From NCBI RefSeq assembly GCF_036250695.1, contig NZ_CP109427.1, forward strand, positions 4,092,001 through 4,156,000: a stretch of 64,000 nucleotides of DNA, in the 5' to 3' direction. Below, piece by piece: positions 58,781 through 64,000 of this stretch. The notes below the pieces were generated by a model. It saw only the letters and a list, made by a program, of their open reading frames with translations. It had not been told where the DNA came from and made no database searches. A program made the translations under genes and the position numbers. The stretch's first letter is position 1. The number at the start of each line of letters is the position of its first letter. Source of the DNA: Streptomyces sp. NBC_01497 (lineage in GTDB: Bacteria; Actinomycetota; Actinomycetes; Streptomycetales; Streptomycetaceae).

Positions 58781-59569
58781 TCATTTCACAGGCTTCGCGT
58801 AGTGCAGGTCCGTCGTGCCTGCGTAACCGGGCAGCGTGGTCCGCCCGTCGTCGTGGACACGCCAGCCGAGACCGTACGCCTGTACGTACAGCAGGTAGTT
58901 CTGGATCGACGGTGCGTCATCGAGCGCCCGGCGCAACTTCTTCGGGTCGCCGATCGCGGTGATCTTGTACGGCGGTGAGTAGACGCGGCCCTGGAGGATG
59001 AGCGTGTTGCCGACGCAGCGCACGGCGCTCGTCGCGATCAGCCGCTGGTCCATGACGCGGATACCGCGCGCCCCGCCGCTCCAGAGCGCGTTGACCACGG
59101 CCTGGAGGTCCTGCTGGTGGATGACGAGGTCGTTGGCCTGCGGCTGCGGGTAGCCGGGCGCGGCGGTGGCGTCCGGCGGGGCGTCGTCCAGGGTGACGCT
59201 GACGGCGTCGCCGTTCAGGGCCAGGGTGCCCGCGCTCCCCTCAAGACCGTGCAGGCGCGCGTCCTCGGCGGCGGTGGACCTGTCGTCGCGGCGGGCGAGC
59301 GAGTCGACGTCCTTGCGTACGGCGGCGTCCGACCGGTCGAGGCCCGCGTTCTTCGCGCTGCGCTCCTGGACCAGGTCCGACAGCTTCAGCAGGGAGGCGT
59401 CCGTACGGATGTCGGTGCCCTTGGCGGTGTTGAAACTCGTCACGAAGATCAGGCCCGCCAGGGCGAACACGGCGAGGGTGAGCAGGCGTACGGGCCGTGC
59501 CCGCCAGACCGGCGCGGGATGCGGAGCGCGCTCGTCCGGGGCTCGGGGGTCCGGTGCGGAATTGCTCAA
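58781..59569 (-). CDS. DUF881-family membrane-anchored protein
   Basis: 262-residue protein with an N-terminal cytoplasmic lead, one transmembrane helix (about 28-47, LLTLAVFALAGLIFVTSF), a coiled region (SDLVQERSAKNAGLDRSDAAVRKDVDSL) and the DUF881 domain. That domain holds LALNGDAVSVTLDDAP, LVIHQQDLQAVVNALWSGGARGIRVMDQRL and CVGNTLILQGRVYSPPYKITAIGD. DUF881 proteins resemble the DivIVA/FtsL-like YlxW and YlxX proteins near division genes and are found beside crgA in actinobacteria. The TTG at 59569 is chosen, with AAGGG 4 nt upstream. It is divergent from crgA. Confidence 0.88.
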   Translation of the reverse strand: MSNSAPDPRAPDERAPHPAPVWRARPVRLLTLAVFALAGLIFVTSFNTAKGTDIRTDASLLKLSDLVQERSAKNAGLDRSDAAVRKDVDSLARRDDRSTAAEDARLHGLEGSAGTLALNGDAVSVTLDDAPPDATAAPGYPQPQANDLVIHQQDLQAVVNALWSGGARGIRVMDQRLIATSAVRCVGNTLILQGRVYSPPYKITAIGDPKKLRRALDDAPSIQNYLLYVQAYGLGWRVHDDGRTTLPGYAGTTDLHYAKPVK

Positions 59570-59710
59570 CGTACCCTTATCTCCTTGGGCGCCACGGAAG
59601 CACTACGCTAACGGAGCGCCTGGCCGGGTCGCCTCGTCCCCCCGGTCCACGGGCCGCCGGCCGTTCAGTCCCCTGCGCGGTCACGCAGCACATCGACAGG
59701 AGAGTTCCTC

Positions 59711-59968
59711 GTGCCGAAGTCCCGGATCCGCAAGAAGGCAGATTTCACGCCGCCGCCCGCCGCGAAGGCGGCGACGGACATCAGGCTGTCCAATCGCAAC
59801 TGGGTCGCCCCGGTCATGCTGGCGATGTTCCTGATCGGCCTGGCCTGGATCGTCCTGTACTACGTGACCGGCGGCGATCTGCCGGTCGACGCCTTCGGCA
59901 GCTGGAACATCGCGGTGGGCTTCGGCTTCATCGCCGCCGGGTTCGGCTTCTCCACACAGTGGAAGTAA
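59711..59968 (+). CDS. crgA: Cell division protein CrgA
   Basis: 85-residue inner-membrane protein that in Streptomyces restrains FtsZ-ring formation in aerial hyphae, and in mycobacteria bridges FtsZ, FtsQ, FtsI and CwsA. The N-terminus is basic ([17 protein letters not shown]), followed by two transmembrane helices (about 32-53 [22 protein letters not shown] and about 62-80 [17 protein letters not shown]). The GTG at 59711 follows AGGAGAG. Monocistronic, with its own hairpin terminator. Confidence 0.95.
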   Translation: MPKSRIRKKADFTPPPAAKAATDIRLSNRNWVAPVMLAMFLIGLAWIVLYYVTGGDLPVDAFGSWNIAVGFGFIAAGFGFSTQWK

Positions 59969-59976
59969 CGAATCGC

Positions 59977-59995
59977 CTCCGGGCGTAACCCGGAG
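59977..59995 (+). terminator. Hairpin terminator of crgA
   Basis: Stem CTCCGGG/CCCGGAG (7 bp) with loop CGTAA, 8 nt after the crgA stop. Confidence 0.7.
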
Positions 59996-60008
59996 CCGGT
60001 CCCGGGAG

Positions 60009-60061
60009 TTATCCACAGGCGTTTCCACAGCAGGGGAAAAGGTCTGAAGATCTGTGGATAA
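60009..60061. promoter_or_regulatory. Pair of inverted DnaA boxes
   Basis: TTATCCACA at 60009-60017 and TGTGGATAA at 60053-60061 (inverted), with a degenerate box GTTTCCACA at 60021-60029 between them and an AAAAGGTCTGAAGA stretch. Both outer boxes match the Streptomyces DnaA consensus TTRTCCACA exactly. Confidence 0.75.
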
Positions 60062-60266
60062 CTTCGCGGGAAGTTGACGCCGGTGTGACCGCGACGGCGG
60101 TCACCCGGCCCGCCGGTCACCCGGCCGGTGGCCGCCCCGCGTCCCGCCTTCCCCGTATACCAGCAGGTCAAGCGGTGCTCGCACGGGACTTCCCACCGCA
60201 CGAGGCCCGGCGGACCCCCCTGCGGGACGGACGCCACGCACAAGACGCACAAGTTCCGGCACATTC

Positions 60267-60275
60267 TGTGGACAA
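60267..60275 (-). promoter_or_regulatory. DnaA box
   Basis: TGTGGACAA on the plus strand (TTGTCCACA on the minus), the third exact DnaA box in the crgA/rhomboid spacer, about 205 nt from the inverted pair. Confidence 0.65.
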
Positions 60276-60486
60276 CACTGTGGGCAGAGTCGATCGGAAA
60301 CGGTCAGGACCGGTACCCTGCACCGCGCCCGACGCTCCCGCCAGGGCTTCCCGCACCGGTCATGGTCAGGCCGGACCGCCCCCGTACCCGGGGCGCCTCC
60401 GCCCGGAGCGTCCCGCACAGCCGCGGTCGGCGCCCGGCGGCGCCCGGTCCTCTGGCCGGCATCGACGGCCCTGCCACGACGTGGCC

Positions 60487-61416
60487 TCAGGTCAGCATCG
60501 ACGTTCTGACAGCGATCAGGACGACCGTGACCACCAGCACGCCGACGCAGGTCCCCGCCTGGACGAGATCGCGGTGCGCGCGCGGCGCGTGCACCAGTCC
60601 GATCGCCATGAGCGCACCCGCGACGAGGCCCCCGATGTGCGCCTGCCAGGCGATGCCCGCCCAGAAGAACGTGATGAACAGGTTGATCGCCAGGAGCGCG
60701 ATGACCGGCCGCATGTCGTAGCGCAGCTTGCGCACCAGGACGGCCGTCGCGGCGAACAGCCCGAAGATGGCCCCCGAGGCACCGAGTGAGGCCTCGCCGG
60801 GGCTCGCGACCACATACGTCAGCGCGCTGCCCGCGAGGCCCGAGATGAGATAGAGCGCCGTGTAGCGCAGCCGGCCGAGCGCCGCCTCCAGCGGGGCGCC
60901 GATCCACCACAGGCTCAGCATGTTGAAGCCGATGTGGAAGATCTCCACATGGTCGAAGACCGACGTGAACAGCCGGTACCACTGGCCGTCCGCGACGCCG
61001 AAGCCCCACAGCGCGAGGTCGTTCCCCACCGCGCCCTTCAACTGCGCCAGGATGAACACCGCGATGTTGACGCCGATGAGGATCTGCGTGATCAGCCGGG
61101 GGTTCTGACCGGGCCGCACCGGCGCGCCCGCGATGGTCCGGGGCCGGTTGTCCGGCCGCCTCGGACCCGCGGGTGCCCTCGGCGAGGAGGCCGCCGCACC
61201 CGCCGCGACGGCGGAGACCGCGTGTGCCCCGGCCGGGGCACCGGGGCCCGTACCCCGTACACAGTCCGGGCACTGGAAACCGACCGACGCGCTCACCATG
61301 CACTCGGGGCAGATGGGACGCTCACAGCGCGTGCACCGCACGCCCGTACCGCGTCCCTGATGCCGGTAGCAGCTGGGCAGGCCTTCGCCCGCGGCCGACC
61401 GCTCTGGCTGGTCCAT
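60487..61416 (-). CDS. Rhomboid intramembrane serine protease with an N-terminal zinc-binding module
   Basis: 309 residues. A cytoplasmic Cys/His module comes first (CYRHQGRGTGVRCTRCERPICPECM, then CPDC, residues 16-52, B-box-like), followed by a Pro/Ala linker and six transmembrane helices from about residue 108. The catalytic dyad is Ser214 in GASGAIFG and His260 in AHIGG; HIGFNMLSLWW marks the second helix. Rhomboids cut transmembrane substrates within the membrane, and the substrate here is unknown. The ATG at 61416 follows GTGGGAG. It is convergent with the crgA region. Confidence 0.93.
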   Translation of the reverse strand: MDQPERSAAGEGLPSCYRHQGRGTGVRCTRCERPICPECMVSASVGFQCPDCVRGTGPGAPAGAHAVSAVAAGAAASSPRAPAGPRRPDNRPRTIAGAPVRPGQNPRLITQILIGVNIAVFILAQLKGAVGNDLALWGFGVADGQWYRLFTSVFDHVEIFHIGFNMLSLWWIGAPLEAALGRLRYTALYLISGLAGSALTYVVASPGEASLGASGAIFGLFAATAVLVRKLRYDMRPVIALLAINLFITFFWAGIAWQAHIGGLVAGALMAIGLVHAPRAHRDLVQAGTCVGVLVVTVVLIAVRTSMLT

Positions 61417-61625
61417 CGCTCCCACGGTCCTCTTCACCTCGGTGACGACGACGGCTGAGCCGGCGTCCCTGACCCGGAACGACGGCGGAGGGCCCGCCGC
61501 CGGTCTCGTCCTCGCGGACCGGACCGGCCGGCATCCGCACCCGCCCCCCACCCGTCCGGGCACAGCCGGTTCTCAGGGCTGTATCCACTACACGGACGGG
61601 CGGGGTCGGAAGGTTCCCGCGCGGT

Positions 61626-62153
61626 TCAGCGCGTTTCGACGGAGACCGTCTCGATCACGACGTCCTGCAGGGGGCGGTCCGTGCGCGGGTTGGTCTTCGA
61701 GCCGATGATCGAGTCCACGACCTTCTTGCCGGCCTCGGTGCTGACCTCGCCGAAGATGGTGTGGCGGCGGTTGAGGTGACCCGTCGGGACCGCGGTGACG
61801 AAGAACTGCGAGCCGTTGGTGCCCGGGCCCGCGTTGGCCATCGCCAGCAGGTAGGGGCGGTCGAACGAGAGGTCGGGGTGGAACTCGTCGCCGAACTCGT
61901 AGCCGGGGCCGCCGGTGCCGTTGCCCAGCGGGTCCCCGCCCTGGATCATGAAGCCCTTGATCACACGGTGGAAGACGGTGCCGTTGTAGAGCGGCTCGCT
62001 CGTACGCTCACCGGTCGCCGGGTGCACCCACTCGCGCCCACCAGTGGCGAGGTCGACGAAGTTCTTGACCGTCTTCGGCGCGTGGTCCGGGAAGAGCCGG
62101 ATCTCGATGTCGCCGTGATTGGTCTTCAGGGTGGCGTAAAGCTGCTCAGCCAC
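61626..62153 (-). CDS. ppiA: Cyclophilin-type peptidyl-prolyl cis-trans isomerase
   Basis: 175-residue cytoplasmic cyclophilin that speeds proline isomerisation during folding. It has active-site segments VFHRVIKGFMIQGGDP, LAMANAGPGTNGSQFFVT and HLNRRHTIFGEV. No signal peptide. The GTG at 62153 is chosen (GGAAGG 6 nt upstream), giving the usual start VAEQLYATLKTNHGDIEI. An upstream extension in frame is not protein-like. Confidence 0.95.
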   Translation of the reverse strand: MAEQLYATLKTNHGDIEIRLFPDHAPKTVKNFVDLATGGREWVHPATGERTSEPLYNGTVFHRVIKGFMIQGGDPLGNGTGGPGYEFGDEFHPDLSFDRPYLLAMANAGPGTNGSQFFVTAVPTGHLNRRHTIFGEVSTEAGKKVVDSIIGSKTNPRTDRPLQDVVIETVSVETR

Positions 62154-62440
62154 GATGTGCCTTCCGTGAGTCTGCTCTGACCTTCCCGATCCTCGCACGG
62201 ACGGCGGCCCGGATGGGCGCGCGGGCATGCGAGAGCACCCCGGGGCGCATTCGAGGCCTCTGCGGGGGTAGCGGGTAGCGAGGCCCTTCGGGGAACGACA
62301 CCGGAGCGCCAGGGAAAGAGCGACGACGACGGATTCGTGACACGGATGCCTGTAACGCATGCCGAAGCGGGGTGCGGCAGGCATGATTTCAAAAAGGGTG
62401 GACAGGCGACATATCGAACGCCACCGAGGAGGATGATCCT

Positions 62441-63118
62441 GTGACCCGCATGGACAGCGTGCGTGCCGCTACCGATTCAGCGAGGGAGAGCGTGCAGCAC
62501 GCCGCGGAAGCGGTGGCGCCGTACGCCGGAACGGCCAAGGACCAGGCCGCGCAGTATGCACACGAGGCACGCGTACGGCTCGCCCCGACGGTGTCGAAGG
62601 CCGCGCAGCAGGCGCGTGTTCAGTTCGACGCGCGCGTCGCGCCGCATGTGCCCCCCAAGGTCGACTTCGCGGCGCAGAAGGCCGCCGCGCGGACGCGGAT
62701 GGCGGCACGCCAGGCGGCCGAGTACACCGGCCCCCGGGTCGAGCAGGCCAGGGCGGCGGCAGGGCCGGTGGCCGAGGAGGCCGCGGCTCGCTCGGCGGCG
62801 GCGTTCGCCGCACTGCGCGGGCACGTCACGGTCGCCGAGATCAACAAGTTGGTGGCCAAGCACCAGCGCCGGGCCAAGGCGGGTCGCGTCGTCAAGGGCC
62901 TCGCGGTCCTCGGCGTACTGGCCGGCGGTGCCTTCGCCGCGTGGAAGTGGTGGGACAAGCAGGCCAACCCCGAATGGCTCGTGGAGCCGCCGGTTGACGC
63001 CGAGGCGTCCGACCGGCCGAACCTGACGTCGGTGGACGGTTCCGCGGGTGCGGACGACACGGGTTCCGGGGCGACGATCGACTCGGAGCACGAGAACCGC
63101 AGGAAGCGCTCCTCCTGA
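62441..63118 (+). CDS. DUF5324-family membrane protein
   Basis: 225 residues. The first 140 are an Ala-rich amphipathic helix repeat (SVQHAAEAVAPYAGTAKDQAAQYAHEARVRLAP and similar), one transmembrane helix follows (about 149-170, VVKGLAVLGVLAGGAFAAWKWW), and the end is acidic and Ser-rich (NRRKRSS). The layout matches DUF5324 proteins of Streptomyces, of unknown function; the helical part resembles apolipophorin-like or YtxH-type stress proteins. The GTG start has GAGGAGGA 7-8 nt upstream. Apparently monocistronic. Confidence 0.85.
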   Translation: MTRMDSVRAATDSARESVQHAAEAVAPYAGTAKDQAAQYAHEARVRLAPTVSKAAQQARVQFDARVAPHVPPKVDFAAQKAAARTRMAARQAAEYTGPRVEQARAAAGPVAEEAAARSAAAFAALRGHVTVAEINKLVAKHQRRAKAGRVVKGLAVLGVLAGGAFAAWKWWDKQANPEWLVEPPVDAEASDRPNLTSVDGSAGADDTGSGATIDSEHENRRKRSS

Positions 63119-63193
63119 GGGTCCTGACGGTCCGTCTCCCGGGAGGAACCGCTCCTGGAAGCCGTGATCCGGTGACCTGTCGTTGAGGAGACC

Positions 63194-63550
63194 GTGCAGC
63201 TGGACGGCGTGATCCCGCAAGCCGTGAACCGGGGAGCCATGGTCCGGACGTCGACGTTCCGGACGGTGGTTCTCCGGGGTGCGGTGCTGCGGGGTGCGGT
63301 GCTGCGGGCGCCCGTGTTCCGTGAGGCACTGTCCCAAGGAACTCTGTCCCGAGAGGCAGTGTCCGGAGAGGCAGTGTCCGGAGGGGCGATGTCCGGAGAG
63401 GCAGTGGCCGGAGAGGCGATGTCCCGGGAAGCGGTGTTCCGCTCTCCACGGACGGTGCGTTCTCCACGGACGGTGCGCTCCGACCGGGTGGTTCGCCGGC
63501 CGCGGGCGGTGCTCGCCGCGCGGACTTCTCCGCGTGCGTGGCGTTCCTGA
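63194..63550 (+). CDS. Possible small repetitive protein, doubtful
   Basis: An open frame of 118 codons starting GTG with GAGGAG 3 nt upstream. It encodes five-residue repeats such as REAVS, GEAVS, GGAMS, GEAVA and GEAMS, preceded by RGAVL twice and followed by an Arg-rich end. The third codon positions are clearly less G/C-rich than in its neighbours, and the minus strand is equally open, so the frame may only reflect the 15-bp repeat. If real, the five-residue period resembles a pentapeptide-repeat fold, but the family consensus A(D/N)Lxx is not met. Confidence 0.2.
   Translation: MQLDGVIPQAVNRGAMVRTSTFRTVVLRGAVLRGAVLRAPVFREALSQGTLSREAVSGEAVSGGAMSGEAVAGEAMSREAVFRSPRTVRSPRTVRSDRVVRRPRAVLAARTSPRAWRS
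63349..63430. repeat. 15-bp tandem repeats
   Basis: About five imperfect copies of a 15-bp unit with core GTCCGGAGAGGCA, in line with a five-codon period on either strand. Confidence 0.8.
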
Positions 63551-63621
63551 CGGGAGATCCGGTGACGGTCCGTCTCCTGACGGACGCTGCCGTGTCCCAC
63601 AACGCGGACGGTGTTCTTCGA

Positions 63622-63653
63622 GGCGCCGGGATTCCCGAACGGGACCCGGCGCC
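63622..63653 (-). terminator. Terminator of the gene at the window end
   Basis: Stem GGCGCCGGG/CCCGGCGCC, two unpaired bases, then TCCCG/CGGGA with loop AA. It begins directly after the stop codon at 63654-63656. Confidence 0.7.
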
Positions 63654-64000
63654 TCATGCTGCCGCGAGCGCGACGTCGCCGAGCCCTTCGAGCATGCCGT
63701 CGAGGGGGAGCTGAGCGGGGATGCGGCGGACCGAGGGGGACGAGCCGTGGGCTTCGGCGGTGATGCGCTGCTTGATCGTGGGCGGCAGGGCGCGTTCACG
63801 CGGCTCGTGTGCGGCGACAGCCGGTTCCGGCGCGCGCCTCCGTTCGGCGACGCCCGTGCCCCGGGTGGCGGTGGCCCCCGGATCGACCCGTGGCGCCGGT
63901 ACCTGCGCGGGCACCACCGGCGCCGGGGCGACGGTCTCGGCACCGCGGTCGGCGGGCTGGTCTGCCGGCTGCGCGGCGGAGCCGGCGGCAGCGATGGCGG
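63654..64000 (-). CDS. Unrecognised protein, C-terminal part only
   Basis: The reading frame is open to the window edge, so the start lies beyond it. The visible 115 codons are Pro/Ala/Arg-rich and disordered, with one more conserved-looking block (LPPTIKQRITAEAHGSSPSVRRIP) and the end LPLDGMLEGLGDVALAAA. From memory this block occurs in a Streptomyces family of secreted or membrane proteins near crgA (possibly DUF6344), but I am not certain. It is followed by a good hairpin terminator. Confidence 0.6.
   Translation of the reverse strand, partial: AIAAAGSAAQPADQPADRGAETVAPAPVVPAQVPAPRVDPGATATRGTGVAERRRAPEPAVAAHEPRERALPPTIKQRITAEAHGSSPSVRRIPAQLPLDGMLEGLGDVALAAA

Larger units (their letters stand above)
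59996..60486. other. DnaA-box-containing spacer between crgA and the rhomboid gene
   Basis: No gene is seen. The stretch holds three perfect DnaA boxes plus a weak one (60021-60029), with two boxes in opposite orientation around an AT-richer centre. The rest, to 60486, is GC-rich without clear features. Confidence 0.6.
63119..63621. other. Repeat-rich spacer
   Basis: Between the DUF5324 gene and the next terminator. It contains a GGTGCGGTGCTGCG repeat (about 63277-63310), a run of 15-bp units (GTCCGGAGAGGCA core, about 63349-63430) and a duplicated 18-bp unit (TCTCCACGGACGGTGCG, about 63443-63481). A possible small gene in this repeat is listed separately. Confidence 0.6.

Noticed and set aside
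60009..60275. Chromosomal origin oriC
   Set aside because: Only three exact DnaA boxes are present, and dnaA, dnaN and rpmH are not adjacent. Streptomyces oriC has about twenty boxes between dnaA and dnaN.

Overview
The window is chromosomal DNA of a Streptomyces or close actinobacterial relative. It is very GC-rich, with near-saturated G/C third codon positions, GTG and TTG starts, and many 4-bp ATGA/GTGA gene overlaps. The gene content (crgA, PASTA kinase cluster, class E sortases, two branched-chain keto-acid dehydrogenase operons, bacterial proteasome activator) is the conserved core set that, from memory, lies on one side of oriC in Streptomyces. A perfect parS site, a second near-perfect one and several DnaA boxes fit an oriC-proximal position. 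I see no insertion sequence, prophage, CRISPR array or secondary-metabolite cluster.

Layout. 0-2.4 kb: serS and a HAD phosphatase. 2.8-6.7 kb: first BCKDH operon (bkdA2-B2-C2, minus strand), divergent from an orphan NarL-type response regulator (7.1 kb). 8.0-9.9 kb: PNPOx-fold protein and an APH-fold kinase with a rare TTA codon. 10.1-13.9 kb: two divergent membrane Ser/Thr kinases. 14.5-19.5 kb: small envelope protein, then a PadR regulator with an ABC ATPase and FtsX-type permease. 19.5-25.0 kb: Bpa, quinone oxidoreductase, TrkA-N potassium channel, moeA and a mobA-like gene. 25.2-29.6 kb: second BCKDH operon (bkdA1-B1-C1) divergent from its Lrp-type regulator bkdR. 29.7-40.5 kb: phenylacetate catabolism (TetR regulator, paaH-like, paaN, paaABCDE), interrupted by a SpoU methyltransferase and an HTTM/DUF5819 membrane pair. 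41.0-45.5 kb: rhodanese, J-like coiled-coil protein, DUF2252 protein, and a divergent HxlR regulator/azoreductase pair. 45.9 kb: tRNA-Leu(CAG). 46.5-54.7 kb: the growth and division signalling operon fhaA-fhaB-pstP-rodA-pbpA-pknB. 54.9-58.6 kb: two class E sortases, a pabA/trpG-type amidotransferase and a small membrane protein. 58.8-63.1 kb: DUF881 protein, crgA, rhomboid protease, cyclophilin and DUF5324 protein. The window ends in the C-terminal part of an unrecognised protein.

How the genes work together. The two BCKDH complexes turn branched-chain keto acids into acyl-CoA primers for branched fatty acids and polyketides, while the paa genes epoxidise phenylacetyl-CoA. A near-identical inverted repeat (core ACCGA-N4-TCGGT) sits in both paa promoter regions, and a looser copy sits between bkdA1 and bkdR, so one TetR regulator may couple the two catabolic sets. 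Each of these three regions also carries a DnaA-box 9-mer. In the 46-60 kb block, PknB and PstP set the phosphorylation state of FHA proteins and of the peptidoglycan machinery (RodA, PbpA), and CrgA acts on the divisome. The sortase with a long cytoplasmic repeat tail may be another client of this kinase. Start positions were chosen by ribosome-binding site, gene overlap and domain start, and several are marked as uncertain.
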